The notes under the pieces were generated by a model, which was not told the DNA's origin, did not search any database, and saw only the letters and a list, made by a program, of their open reading frames with translations. DNA of 64,000 bases. It comes from Fibrobacter sp. Its GTDB lineage: Bacteria > Fibrobacterota > Fibrobacteria > Fibrobacterales > Fibrobacteraceae. The DNA lies in the NCBI GenBank assembly GCA_024398965.1, contig JAKSIF010000002.1, positions 124,001 through 188,000 on the forward strand, read 5' to 3'. Below, piece by piece: positions 43,053-51,927 of the stretch. The number at the start of each line of letters is the position of its first letter. Position 1 is the first letter of the stretch. Made by a program: the position numbers and the translations under genes.

Positions 43053-44015
43053 ATGGGAAAAGATAGAAACAGTTGCAACAATGCTTTTGATTTTTTCAAG
43101 ACAGAAAACTTGCCGAACGCAAACAACGCAAGCGACACAAGAATCCTGGAACAGGATTATCCCCTCCTGCTAAAGGAATCCAAGCTGCGACCGCGTCAAT
43201 TATTCTATAGGGGAACCTTGCCGCCCAAGGATGCCGTCGGTATCGCCATGGTGGGCACAAGGCGACCAGGTCGAAACGCCCAGGAACTTTGCAAGCAACT
43301 TGTTGAAAGCCTTAAGGGGACAAACGCCGTCGTGGTCTCGGGGCTTGCCCAGGGCATCGACAGTTACTGCCATCAGGCAGCTCTCGACGCAGGCATTCCC
43401 ACGTTGGCGGTAATTGCCCAGGGCTTGGATGCAAGACTTCCCGGATCCCAGGCCGAGTTAGCCCGCAGAATCATTTCTGAGGGTGGAGCGGTGGTTACCG
43501 AGTACGAGGGCGATTTTCCATCCTACAAGGGCACGTTCCCGGCCAGGAACCGCATTATCAGCGGGATGAGCAAAGCCACGGTACTTGTCCAGAGCAAGAT
43601 AAAAGGAGGCGCCCTGATTACAGCGGATTACTGCCTGCAGGAAGGAAAGCTTCTTCTAGCTGTTCCAGGAGACTACGATAGTGAAGTTGCCAGCGGTCCA
43701 AACATGTACCTGGAACAGGGGAAAGCCAAGCCCATATTCGCCCCCGAAAGCCTATGGGCTGTGGCAGGACTTTCCAAAAAAACAGACTGCCACATCATCA
43801 GCTTCGAAGACGTAAAAAAAGCCGGATGCAACCTTTCACCAGAAGCTAAAGCCTTTTACAACCAGTTCTGCGGGTTCCGAAAGAATTTTTCTGAATTGCA
43901 AGAAGAATCTAACTTTAAGACTGGCAACATTTTAGCTATATTAACAGAGCTAGAGATTGCAGGTTTGGTCCAAACACGGGACAACTTCCAATTCTACTTT
44001 AACGGGAACAACTGA
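43053..44015 (+). CDS. dprA: DNA-processing protein DprA (Smf)
   Basis: A 320-residue RecA loader that binds incoming single-stranded DNA in natural transformation. The Rossmann-like DprA core is intact: GIAMVGTRRPGRNAQELCKQ, VVSGLAQGIDSYCHQAALDA, AVIAQGLDARLP, FPARNRIISGMSKATVLVQS and GALITADYCLQEGKLLLAVP. The C-terminal winged-helix-like part (NILAILTELEIAGLVQTRDN) is present. The N-terminal SAM domain of longer forms is missing. ATG 43053 directly abuts the mazG start, and AAAGGAA inside mazG could serve as its ribosome site. The ftsB/divIC-like gene follows immediately. Confidence 0.93.
   Translation: MGKDRNSCNNAFDFFKTENLPNANNASDTRILEQDYPLLLKESKLRPRQLFYRGTLPPKDAVGIAMVGTRRPGRNAQELCKQLVESLKGTNAVVVSGLAQGIDSYCHQAALDAGIPTLAVIAQGLDARLPGSQAELARRIISEGGAVVTEYEGDFPSYKGTFPARNRIISGMSKATVLVQSKIKGGALITADYCLQEGKLLLAVPGDYDSEVASGPNMYLEQGKAKPIFAPESLWAVAGLSKKTDCHIISFEDVKKAGCNLSPEAKAFYNQFCGFRKNFSELQEESNFKTGNILAILTELEIAGLVQTRDNFQFYFNGNN
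43058..43065 (-). promoter_or_regulatory. -7-like element TATCTTTT of mazG, inside dprA
   Basis: It lies 13 nt before the mazG ATG, within the first codons of the divergent dprA gene. This implies a leaderless mazG transcript. Confidence 0.4.
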
Positions 44016-44016
44016 C

Positions 44017-44298
44017 TTGAATAAGCGACTTTTTCTCTTACTGGCGATTATAATCATTGCAATTGCAGTGGTTGTTTCTCAGCTGTTGTTTGGCAAAAAC
44101 AGCCTTAAGCAGCAGAGAAGTATCTCCAAGGAAATTGCCGTTTATCAGCATCAGATTGATTCGCTGCAGAAGATTATTGACAGTCGCAACATTGAGATAG
44201 AACGACTGAAGAATGATTCGTTGTATAAGGAAGAAATTCTTCGCACTAAGTACGGCATGAGTTTGAAGGGCGAAAAAGTTTTCCAGCTCGTCAGGTAG
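44017..44298 (+). CDS. septum formation initiator (FtsB/DivIC-like)
   Basis: A 93-residue bitopic protein with a short N-terminus (LNKR), one transmembrane helix (about 5-25, LFLLLAIIIIAIAVVVSQLL) and a coiled coil (about 32-70, QQRSISKEIAVYQHQIDSLQ). It closes with EEILRTKYGMSLKGEKVFQL, the E-xx-R-x-x-YG-M-x-x-x-GE pattern of FtsB/DivIC. It would bridge FtsL and FtsQ in the divisome. The start is taken as TTG 44017, one base after the dprA stop, since no ATG is available at that position. The gene pair is probably co-transcribed. Confidence 0.82.
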   Translation: MNKRLFLLLAIIIIAIAVVVSQLLFGKNSLKQQRSISKEIAVYQHQIDSLQKIIDSRNIEIERLKNDSLYKEEILRTKYGMSLKGEKVFQLVR

Positions 44299-44340
44299 CC
44301 CAAGCACTTCGCTTCGAAAGCGAAACGCACACCCAAAAAC

Positions 44341-47300
44341 TTAAGCCATCTTGCTTGCGTCAGTACCGCCAACATGCTCCACTTTTCCTGCAAAGTAGCT
44401 GTACGCTGCAGGCACAATGAACAAGGTCATGAAGGTAGCAAAGGTAAGACCGCCAGCAATGGCGATACCCATGGCAACGCGGCTAGGGGTGCCGGTGGCG
44501 ATCAGCGGCACTGCGCCCAAAACTGTTGAAAGACTAGTCATGAGGATTGGGCGGAAGCGGCGTGTCGCCGCTTGCCTAGCCGCTTCCAGCTTGGAACATC
44601 CTGTGGCAGCCGCAATCTGGTTTGCAAATTCCACAATCAAGATACCATTCTTTGTCACCAGAGCAATCAAAAGGATTAACGCAATCTCACTGAAGATGTT
44701 CAATGTCTGACCCGTCAAATACAAGCAAGTCAGCGCACCTGCCAATGCAAGGGGCACGGTAAAGAAAATCACCAGCGGTGCACGGAAACTTTCAAACTGT
44801 CCTGCAAGAACCAGGAATATCAAAGCAAGCGCCAACAGGAACACCACATACAAGCCGGAAGAACTTTCCTCAAACTCCTTGGAGGCACCACTCAACGTTG
44901 TACTTACGTTGGGATATTCCTTCAACACTTCCTTTGCAATGCGACGCATTTCCTCCACGCCATCACCAATGGTCTTTCCGGGAACAAGGCCCGCCTGAAT
45001 GGTGGCAGCACTAAAACGGTTATATCGCGGAAGCGACGGTGACGCAGAGCGTTCCACATAGGTAATGAAATTATCGACACTAACGGCCTCGCCCTTTCGG
45101 TTCTTTACCGTCAGCAAAGACAGGTTCTGAGGCGTAGCCCTATACTGGTAACCAACGGCACCAATCACATCGTACTGACGTCCGTCCTTGTAGTATTCCC
45201 CATAGCTCTTGTCGCTGATAGACAGCTGGATGGCCTGGGCTATATCGTTAACGGAAACGCCTTCCTCATTAGCCTTGTCGCGAAGAATCTCGATGTGAAG
45301 TTCCGGCTTGGTAAACTTCAAGTTGGTATTCACCACGCTGAACACAGGGCTCTTGCTAGCTTCTTCCATGAACTTGGGCACCAAAGTACGCAATACTTCA
45401 ATGGATCCCGCCTGCAACACAAACTGAACCGGAAGGCCACCGCGCTGGGTACTGATGCTCTGGGGTTCAAACACCATCACTCGAAGATCCGGGTATTCAT
45501 TGCCCAGCAGCTGAATTTCGTGGGCAATCACGCTCTGAGGGCGGCGCGCCGTCTTGTCGTCATTCAAGGAAAGACGAATTCTGGAATTACCCGCATTCCA
45601 GGCACCAGCCTGCACTTCCTTGTATTCACCACTATCCAGAATAGTCATGACCTCATCTACAAAAGCATCGGCCATGCGCTTGGTTCGGGTAAGGGTAACG
45701 CCTTCGGGCATGTTCACGTTAACCATGACAGAGCCGGAATCTTCCGTTGGTGCCATTTCGCTACTCATGTCATTAAAGCAATAATAGGCTGCAAACAAAA
45801 GGCCTGCCACCACCGGGAACAGCAAGAAACGCAGCTTCAGGAATCCGCCCAAAAGTACTGCATAAATACGGTTCAGCCAGTTGAAGAAAGGTTCAGTCCA
45901 GTTATAGAAACGGCCTTTTTTCTGATGACGCAGGAACTTGGAGCAAAGCATAGGAGAAAGAGTCAAGGCACAACTTGTGGAAAGGAAAACCGTTCCAATC
46001 ATCACCGCAACAAATTCTCGAAAGAGAAGACCCGTAGTTCCGCCCAAGGCAAGCACCGGAACAAACACGGCCATCAACACAACAGATGTCGCAATCACTG
46101 CAAAAAAGATTTCGTTGGTACCCGCCACTGCGGCCTGCTTCGGCGTCATCCCCTTTTCAATCTTGTCGTAGATATTCTCCACAATCACGATAGCGTCATC
46201 CACCACAAGGCCAATGGCCAGCACCATGGCAAGAAGAGTCAACACGTTGATACTAAAGCCACACAGGTACAGAACAAAGAAACTACCGATTACAGCCACA
46301 GGCACCACCACCATGGGAATAATGGTGGTTCGGCCCTCGCGCAAGAAGGCAAAGATAATGGCAATCACAAGGAGGAAGGCGATAAAGATGGTTTCCACCA
46401 CTTCCTTGATGGAAGCGCGAATATTGATACTCGTATCGCGACCATAAAGCATGTCTACGCCTTCGGGCAATTCACGGCGAATATCTTCCACACGCTTGTA
46501 GAATTCATCAGCAATATTCACGTGGTTACTACCCGGCTGAGCCACCAGGGCGCAGGTCACTGTGTTCTTGCCATTACGCCTAAAACCCTTGCGGGTGTCC
46601 AGCGGTTCATAGTGAATATTCGCAACGTCAGATACGCGGATGACGGTACCATCGGCAGCAGTCTTTACAGCAATCCTTCCAAAGGCCTCCGGATCCATAA
46701 TGCGGCCAAGGGTACGAATGGAAAGTGTCGTCTCGGAGCCTTCGATGGAACCCGCCGGAAGTTCAAGGTTTCCCCTGCTGAGAGCCGCACTCATTTCACT
46801 GCCGGTAACGCCTAGAGCCTGCATGCGGATAGGATCGATCCACAAACGAACCGTGGGCTGTTTTTCACCCCAGATCATCACCTCGGAAACACCGTTAATA
46901 GTCTGCAGACGCTCCTTCACATGATTGCGAGCAATCTCAGAAACATCCATCGCATCAAGCTTGTCACTTACCAAGCTAATCATCAAGATAGGGTCGGAGT
47001 CGGAGTCGCTCTTGTTCACCGTAGGCTCATCCACATCATCGGGCAAGCGGCGGCGCACGCGGCTAACGCGGTCTCGAATATCATTGGCGGCATCTTCCAA
47101 ATCCATGCCGGTTTCGAATTCCACGCTGATGTAGGAGGAACCATCGGAGCTGGTAGATGTCAAGGCCTTAATGCCAGGCGCACTGTTGATGGACGATTCC
47201 AAGACCTCGGTCACTTCCGCTTCCACCACCGCGGCATTTGCGCCCGGATAGGAAGTTCGAACCTGAATCAAGGGGTAGTCAACGTTTGGGTATTCGCGGA

Positions 47301-47400
47301 TACCCAAGTTACTCATACCAAATGCGCCCAGCAACAAAATCACCAAGGCTACAACGGTCATAAGAACCGGACGTCGAACAGAAAGGTTTGCTACACTCAT
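44341..47400 (-). CDS. RND efflux pump inner-membrane permease (HAE1/AcrB family)
   Basis: A 1019-residue proton-driven exporter. The N-terminus MSVANLSVRRPVLMTVVALV (TM1), the large periplasmic loops (residues ~35-330 and ~550-860), and 12 predicted helices are all as expected. VGLVVDDAIVIVENIYDKIE in TM4 carries the essential Asp-Asp pair, and LLIALVTKNGILIVEFANQI in TM10 the essential Lys. EMAPTEDSGSVMVNVNMPEG is a typical start of the second porter region. It lies 127 bp downstream of the adaptor gene in the same orientation. No TolC-like outer-membrane gene is in the window, so the pump must borrow one. Substrates unknown. Confidence 0.96.
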   Translation of the reverse strand: MSVANLSVRRPVLMTVVALVILLLGAFGMSNLGIREYPNVDYPLIQVRTSYPGANAAVVEAEVTEVLESSINSAPGIKALTSTSSDGSSYISVEFETGMDLEDAANDIRDRVSRVRRRLPDDVDEPTVNKSDSDSDPILMISLVSDKLDAMDVSEIARNHVKERLQTINGVSEVMIWGEKQPTVRLWIDPIRMQALGVTGSEMSAALSRGNLELPAGSIEGSETTLSIRTLGRIMDPEAFGRIAVKTAADGTVIRVSDVANIHYEPLDTRKGFRRNGKNTVTCALVAQPGSNHVNIADEFYKRVEDIRRELPEGVDMLYGRDTSINIRASIKEVVETIFIAFLLVIAIIFAFLREGRTTIIPMVVVPVAVIGSFFVLYLCGFSINVLTLLAMVLAIGLVVDDAIVIVENIYDKIEKGMTPKQAAVAGTNEIFFAVIATSVVLMAVFVPVLALGGTTGLLFREFVAVMIGTVFLSTSCALTLSPMLCSKFLRHQKKGRFYNWTEPFFNWLNRIYAVLLGGFLKLRFLLFPVVAGLLFAAYYCFNDMSSEMAPTEDSGSVMVNVNMPEGVTLTRTKRMADAFVDEVMTILDSGEYKEVQAGAWNAGNSRIRLSLNDDKTARRPQSVIAHEIQLLGNEYPDLRVMVFEPQSISTQRGGLPVQFVLQAGSIEVLRTLVPKFMEEASKSPVFSVVNTNLKFTKPELHIEILRDKANEEGVSVNDIAQAIQLSISDKSYGEYYKDGRQYDVIGAVGYQYRATPQNLSLLTVKNRKGEAVSVDNFITYVERSASPSLPRYNRFSAATIQAGLVPGKTIGDGVEEMRRIAKEVLKEYPNVSTTLSGASKEFEESSSGLYVVFLLALALIFLVLAGQFESFRAPLVIFFTVPLALAGALTCLYLTGQTLNIFSEIALILLIALVTKNGILIVEFANQIAAATGCSKLEAARQAATRRFRPILMTSLSTVLGAVPLIATGTPSRVAMGIAIAGGLTFATFMTLFIVPAAYSYFAGKVEHVGGTDASKMA

Positions 47401-47406
47401 TTTTAT

Positions 47407-47520
47407 CAGTTATGAATTATGAATTACGAATTACGAGAAATCGCCTATACAGATCAACAATTTTTTCAACAGCATCTATTCTCGTTCTCTTGTAATTCAT
47501 AACTTGTAATTAGTAATTGG
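47407..47520. repeat. inverted-repeat element between adaptor and permease genes
   Basis: CAGTTATGAATTATGAATTACGAATTACGAGA-type sequence (47407-47438) is matched in inverted orientation by 47480-47520 (CTCGTTCTCTTGTAATTCAT and following TTGTAATTAGTAATTG). About 40 bp lie between. The arms are imperfect, AT-rich and related to elements at 6450-6475 and 34130-34246. Confidence 0.6.
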
Positions 47521-47527
47521 CAAAGCC

Positions 47528-48676
47528 TTAGTTTACTTCGTAATCGGTATTGTTACGGATTTCGCGAATGCGAATGGAACTTCCCTGACGGATGCTGATC
47601 AAGCCAGAGGTTATCACAGTATCACCCTCGTTAAGGCCACTAACCACATCTACGGCAATAGGAGTACGCAAGCCTGTTTCTACACGGACCATCTGGGCCT
47701 TACCCTCTTTTGCAATAAACAGATAGGCGCCATCCTTATCAAGCGTCAATGCTTCCGCAGGAACAGGGATCGTCTTGGCACGGCCAGTAGCAGCATCGGA
47801 AAGATCCACATTTACCTTGGCATAACCGCCAGCAATAAGTTCGCCCTTGGAGTTATCCACCTGAATCATAATCTGGCGAGTACGGCTGCTTTCGGAAATG
47901 GTAGCATCAAGAGCCTTCACCTTTCCCGTCTTTTCGATATTACGTTCCTCGTCCCTCAATTGGATTGCATCACCGACCTTGATGTTGGCAGCGTAGCGCT
48001 GGGGCAAAGCAAACTTGGCCTTCAACTGCTTAACTTCGCTAAGGGTCGCAATGGAGGTGCCTGTAGTCATCCAAGCACCAACGGAAACATTCACAAAACC
48101 AAGCTTGCCACTAAAAGGAGCACGGACTTCTGTCTTTGCGATTTGAGCCTTGATCAATTCTATGTTTGCATCAGCGGACTTCAATGATGCCTCGGCGGCT
48201 TCAAGGTCTGCTTGGGTAGCAGCATTCTTTTCGACCAATCCCTTGGTTCGATCCATTTTCTGTTTTGCCAACTGCTGGTTGGACTCCGCCTGCTTTAACT
48301 GAGCCTTCAGTTCCGAATCATCAATTTTTGCAAGCAGCGCACCTTTGGAAACATTGGCTCCGTCCTTAGCCATCAACTGAACCAAGCGTCCATTGGTTGC
48401 AGCAGTCAGTTCAACGCTGTTCATTGCTTCCAGCGTGGCCATTGTCTGGAAATTCTTACTTGCCACATGGGATTCCGCAATGTAGCCTTCAACAGCAAAG
48501 GTCTTTGCCCCACGACCTCCGGGGCCACCCTTTCCACCAGGAGCTTTGCCCTGGCTTGCAGAAGCGCCCTTGCCGGCCTCACCAGACTGGGCATCAGAGG
48601 AACAAGCAACAAAACTTAAAGACGAAAAGCAAAAAACAAGAAAAGCAACGAAAGCAAGCGAAGAGAAAGATTTCAT
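47528..48676 (-). CDS. RND efflux pump periplasmic adaptor (membrane-fusion protein)
   Basis: A 382-residue protein. The signal ends FSSLSFVAC (lipobox), so it is a lipid-anchored adaptor. A Gly/Lys-rich linker (about 35-60) follows. Then come the lipoyl half-motifs (NGRLVQLMAKDGANVSKGAL, APFSGKLGFVNVSVGAWMTT) flanking a coiled-coil hairpin (SELKAQLKQAESNQQLAKQK ... DLEAAEASLKSADANIELIK), and the beta-barrel and membrane-proximal domains. It links the permease encoded downstream to an outer-membrane channel. ATG 48676 gives a complete lipoprotein signal. An ATG at 48712 would add 12 unneeded residues. Confidence 0.93.
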   Translation of the reverse strand: MKSFSSLAFVAFLVFCFSSLSFVACSSDAQSGEAGKGASASQGKAPGGKGGPGGRGAKTFAVEGYIAESHVASKNFQTMATLEAMNSVELTAATNGRLVQLMAKDGANVSKGALLAKIDDSELKAQLKQAESNQQLAKQKMDRTKGLVEKNAATQADLEAAEASLKSADANIELIKAQIAKTEVRAPFSGKLGFVNVSVGAWMTTGTSIATLSEVKQLKAKFALPQRYAANIKVGDAIQLRDEERNIEKTGKVKALDATISESSRTRQIMIQVDNSKGELIAGGYAKVNVDLSDAATGRAKTIPVPAEALTLDKDGAYLFIAKEGKAQMVRVETGLRTPIAVDVVSGLNEGDTVITSGLISIRQGSSIRIREIRNNTDYEVN

Positions 48677-48715
48677 ACTATTTAGATTCCCAGGACCAAA
48701 GATTCGTTGCACTCC

Positions 48716-49435
48716 CTAGAACTTAACATTAAGCAATAAACCGCTACCGTCCTCATAGAACTCAGGGACGATATCCATCCTTTCGGTAAACGCCTTGGAA
48801 GACGTAGCTCTGTATACACGAACCGTATTCAGCATTGAAACCACGCGGTTCAAAACCAGGGCTCCAATGGAAGCTTGGAATACAATTCGACTTACACGGT
48901 AATGGCGCAAGCGGCTCTTGTATTCATCCATGTGCTCAGTGGATTCCGGATTATCAGAACTGCCCCAGTCCCACTGGATATCTTCGCTAAGGCCCTTGTT
49001 GATTTCATCCATAGTCTTACCAGCACGAAGCATTGCCTGATTGTAATCTTCATCCATATCGGGCGAAGAATTCTGGCCATCAACGCCACCACGACTACGG
49101 TAATCGCCAACAGTATTCAACAGAGATTCCTTCTTGCTGCCGCTGGTCAGGCCCGCATGACGCACCGCATAGCTATGGGCAGACGTCAAGTAACGTTCGC
49201 CGATAAAATAGGAACCGAAAGCGGTGACCCAAAGCCCAACGTCTGTCCATACAAAAGGACGTACAAACTTCTGCTCGCCGAGATAACGTTCACCCATACC
49301 AGGCAAGAGGGCCGAGGAACCCAGGGCAATAAGCCAGTTCTTGTCGGAATTCTTGGACACATTTTCATCCACAGAAACTACCACCTGAGAATAGGCGGTA
49401 GCAACTGCAAACAATAGTGCCAGAAAAAGTTTCAT
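48716..49435 (-). CDS. DUF5683-like membrane protein of unknown function
   Basis: A 239-residue protein with signal peptide (KLFLALLFAVATAYSQ). A hydrophobic region begins LIALGSSALLPGMGERYLGE, and the PG-x-G-x-x-Y-x-G pattern is typical of DUF5683. Two further hydrophobic helices follow (TDVGLWVTAFGSYFIGERYL and IVFQASIGALVLNRVVSML), and the protein ends LLLNVKF. Its ATG overlaps the stop of the larger upstream gene (TAATG), which has the same PG-x-G-x-x-Y pattern. They are probably paralogous partners acting in the envelope, though no biochemical role is known. Confidence 0.6.
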   Translation of the reverse strand: MKLFLALLFAVATAYSQVVVSVDENVSKNSDKNWLIALGSSALLPGMGERYLGEQKFVRPFVWTDVGLWVTAFGSYFIGERYLTSAHSYAVRHAGLTSGSKKESLLNTVGDYRSRGGVDGQNSSPDMDEDYNQAMLRAGKTMDEINKGLSEDIQWDWGSSDNPESTEHMDEYKSRLRHYRVSRIVFQASIGALVLNRVVSMLNTVRVYRATSSKAFTERMDIVPEFYEDGSGLLLNVKF

Positions 49436-51081
49436 TAGAATCCCCAGCTTGCCTGAACGTTTACGCCAAAACCATTGAACAGGTTCACGCCACTATCAAA
49501 ATGAAGATGATCGTACCAGGACAGGTCTTCCTGGTAAAGGGCCTTGTTATGGGAATTTGCGGTAAGGGCTGCGTCTACAGCAGAAACGATATGGTTCAAG
49601 ATCAAGCCGCCAAAGAACCAGGCCTGCATGTCGGCATAATCATTAGCCTTGCTACGCAGAGAACGGTATTCGCTACGGTTGTCGGACTTACCAAGAATCT
49701 CGGTCTTGGAATTAGGATCTTCCAAGCCAAGGTTTGTAACCAAGGTTGCATCAGTCACGTCGTCCCAACCAAGAACATAGGCGTTGTTTGCCAAGAAGGA
49801 ATAAACTTCGTCGGCATCTTTGAAGTGGACTTCCTTTTCTTCCTTGCCCAGTTCCTGAGGCTTGCGAACAAAATCGTTAATAAAGCCTTCATCGTTGTTG
49901 TAAAGCTTGGAACGGTCAAAGCAACCGCGGCTTCTGGCATCGCCGTAGATAGCCTCGCAGAAGGATTCTCGAGTACCCAGATAACGGTTCCTGAACTCGG
50001 CTTCGTAGTTGACTGCATCCGCATTGAACAGTTCTCGCATTGCCTGTTCATAACGACCGATGGAATAATGCTTGCGAGCGAAATCCTTATACTTGTCCAC
50101 CTGGTCATTGTACTTGTGGACACTGAAGTAGTACCAGCCTCCCCAGAGGGCTGCTTCCAAAGCCAGGTAAACACCACCACGAACATTGGTGAAAGTGGAG
50201 CCACCAACATAGAGCTGACCGCTACCCGGAACAACCAAAGACATGAAGAGCGCCTTGCGAGGATTCTTATAACGGCCCTTCATTTCGTCGATACCATTTA
50301 CCTTGGAAACCTTCACGGGACCAAGAACATCTCGACGGCTAATGGAACTGCTGGACGGAACATCCGTTGCGGAACTGCTGGACGCAGCCATGGCAATGCT
50401 ATCCTGACGAGCCTGTTCCTGAGCCTGAGCAATAGAATCGGCAACCATCTGAGCAATCGCAGCGGAGTCACGAGCAATTGCCGCCAGATCTTCCTGTTCT
50501 TCGGCGGCCTTTGAATAAGCGCGCATCGCTTCCTGGTAGGATTCTTCTGCGCTCATAGAATCAAGCTGGGTGGAGTCTACAGGAGGACGAACCGGCTCAC
50601 CATTTTCAGGAACCTGGGCCTGCTGAGATTCATTAGCAAAACGTTCCATGGCGGCTCTTTTTTCTGCAGCGGCACGTTCTGCAGCAGCCCTCTGTTCTTC
50701 CTCTGCAGCCTTTTCGGCAGCGGCCTGTTCTTCGGCAGCCTTGTCCGCAGCGGCTTTCTCTTCGGCAGCCTTCTTCTCAGCGGCGGCCTTGTCCGCAGCG
50801 GCTTTCTCTTCAGCAGCTTTCTTCTCAGCGGCGGCCTTGTCCGCAGCGGCCTTCTCTTCAGCAGCCTTCTTCTCGGCGGCGGCCTTGTCCGCAGCGGCCT
50901 TCTCTTCGGCAGCTTTCTTCTCAGCGGCAGCCTTTTCGGCTGCTACATCTGCGGCAGCAGCTTCTTCTTCAAATTCAGCAAACAAATCTCGGGGCTGAGC
51001 AAAGGATTGCACAGCAAGCAAACTGGCGGCACAAGCCACAACTTTAACAAAGGGAATAAAAGCAAATTTGCGCATACGCAT
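49435..51081 (-). CDS. TolA-like alanine-rich repeat protein with DUF5683-like membrane domain
   Basis: A 548-residue protein with signal peptide (about 1-30, ending AVQSFAQ). Residues 40-160 are a long Ala/Glu/Lys helix with four identical 16-residue units, AAAEKKAAEEKAAADK (51-114), as in TolA domain II. A Ser-rich linker (240-255) follows. Then comes a membrane region starting KALFMSLVVPGSGQLYVGGS, of the DUF5683 type, and a C-terminal part ending NVQASWGF. The rod would reach across the periplasm. ATG 51081 is chosen because TACATTTG lies 15 nt upstream. No ribosome site is visible. It is translated together with the downstream paralogue. Confidence 0.7.
   Translation of the reverse strand: MRMRKFAFIPFVKVVACAASLLAVQSFAQPRDLFAEFEEEAAAADVAAEKAAAEKKAAEEKAAADKAAAEKKAAEEKAAADKAAAEKKAAEEKAAADKAAAEKKAAEEKAAADKAAEEQAAAEKAAEEEQRAAAERAAAEKRAAMERFANESQQAQVPENGEPVRPPVDSTQLDSMSAEESYQEAMRAYSKAAEEQEDLAAIARDSAAIAQMVADSIAQAQEQARQDSIAMAASSSSATDVPSSSSISRRDVLGPVKVSKVNGIDEMKGRYKNPRKALFMSLVVPGSGQLYVGGSTFTNVRGGVYLALEAALWGGWYYFSVHKYNDQVDKYKDFARKHYSIGRYEQAMRELFNADAVNYEAEFRNRYLGTRESFCEAIYGDARSRGCFDRSKLYNNDEGFINDFVRKPQELGKEEKEVHFKDADEVYSFLANNAYVLGWDDVTDATLVTNLGLEDPNSKTEILGKSDNRSEYRSLRSKANDYADMQAWFFGGLILNHIVSAVDAALTANSHNKALYQEDLSWYDHLHFDSGVNLFNGFGVNVQASWGF
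50740..50931 (-). repeat. four tandem 48-bp coding repeats
   Basis: Four 48-bp units each encode AAAEKKAAEEKAAADK. The units differ only at a few third codon positions, so slippage could change copy number in frame. Confidence 0.85.
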
Positions 51082-51088
51082 AAAATAG

Positions 51089-51096
51089 CAAATGTA
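51089..51096 (-). promoter_or_regulatory. -7-like element TACATTTG
   Basis: Exact TAnnTTTG match, 15 nt before the ATG of the TolA-like gene. Confidence 0.45.
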
Positions 51097-51119
51097 CAAG
51101 CAGCAAATTTCAAGAATAC

Positions 51120-51158
51120 AAAAAAGAACCGCCCCAATCCTAGGACTGGAGCGGTTCG
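51120..51158 (-). terminator. terminator of the rpsF-rpsR-rplI operon
   Basis: CGAACCGCTCCA / TGGGGCGGTTC hairpin followed by TTTTTTG on the minus strand, about 55 bp after the rplI stop. Confidence 0.85.
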
Positions 51159-51212
51159 AAAGCTTGGTTTGTCACAAAATCAAACTAATTTGTTTTTGCG
51201 ACTCTCGGCTCG

Positions 51213-51659
51213 TTACTTCTCAGCAACAACCCAAACCTTAACGGTAGCTTCAACGTCGCTGAAGACGTTGATAGTAACGTTGAACACACCGAGCTGCTTG
51301 ATGGGTTCAGCCAAAGCAACCTGAGCGCGGGTCACCTTGATGCCCTGCTTGGTGATTGCATCGGCGATGTCAGATGCGGATACAGAACCGTACAGACGTT
51401 CACCTTCAACAACGCGACGTTCCAGGTTAACAGAAACCTGAGAGAGCTTTGCAGCTACGTCACCAGCAGCAGCCAATTCCTTCTGGAATGCGGCTTCAAC
51501 TGCAGCGCGATTGTTTTCAATTTCAGCAACAGCTTCCTTAGTTGCACGAACAGCGAGCTTACGCGGGAAGAGATAGTTATTTGCATAACCGTTCTTAACC
51601 TTCACGACGTCGAGCATCTTACCCAAATGAGGGACGTTAGCCTTAAGAATAACTTCCAT
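51213..51659 (-). CDS. rplI: 50S ribosomal protein L9
   Basis: A 148-residue protein that binds 23S rRNA near the L1 stalk. The N-terminal domain is VILKANVPHLGKMLDVVKVK and NGYANNYLFPRKLAVRATKE, followed by the long connecting helix (40-75) and the C-terminal domain (VEGERLYGSVSASDIADAI). It is the last gene of the S6-S18-L9 operon, 16 bp after rpsR, with a GGAGG ribosome site. Confidence 0.98.
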   Translation of the reverse strand: MEVILKANVPHLGKMLDVVKVKNGYANNYLFPRKLAVRATKEAVAEIENNRAAVEAAFQKELAAAGDVAAKLSQVSVNLERRVVEGERLYGSVSASDIADAITKQGIKVTRAQVALAEPIKQLGVFNVTINVFSDVEATVKVWVVAEK

Positions 51660-51675
51660 AGTCTAGTACCTCCAA

Positions 51676-51927
51676 TTAGCGAATGCTGTCCGAAACGAAC
51701 GGGAGAATGGCCATCTGACGAGCACGCTTGATAGCTTCGTTCAGCATACGCTGATACTTAGCAGAGGTGCCGGAGATACGGCGAGGAATGATCTTGCCAC
51801 GTTCAGAGATGAAACGACGGAGAGTCTTTTCGTCCTTGTAGTCGATGAACTGAACGTTGTTTTCGGTGAACCAGCAAGTCTTCTTGCGACGAATGCGGGT
51901 TGCCTGCTTCTTATCTTCAAAAGCCAT
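51676..51927 (-). CDS. rpsR: 30S ribosomal protein S18
   Basis: An 83-residue protein that pairs with S6 on the 30S platform. [40 protein letters not shown] and [19 protein letters not shown] are the conserved core. Its ATG overlaps the rpsF stop, so S6 and S18 are made together. Confidence 0.98.
   Translation of the reverse strand: MAFEDKKQATRIRRKKTCWFTENNVQFIDYKDEKTLRRFISERGKIIPRRISGTSAKYQRMLNEAIKRARQMAILPFVSDSIR

Noticed and set aside
45295-46815. 506-codon plus-strand frame opposite the RND permease gene
   Set aside because: Antisense shadow. The peptide is His/Lys/Asn-rich with no plausible fold.
50740-50931. Possible CRISPR array because of regular 48-bp repeats
   Set aside because: There are no unique spacers. 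The units are contiguous and encode a coherent helix in a long gene.
50648-50998. Alanine/serine-rich plus-strand frame opposite the TolA-like repeats
   Set aside because: It is the simple reverse reading of the 48-bp repeats.
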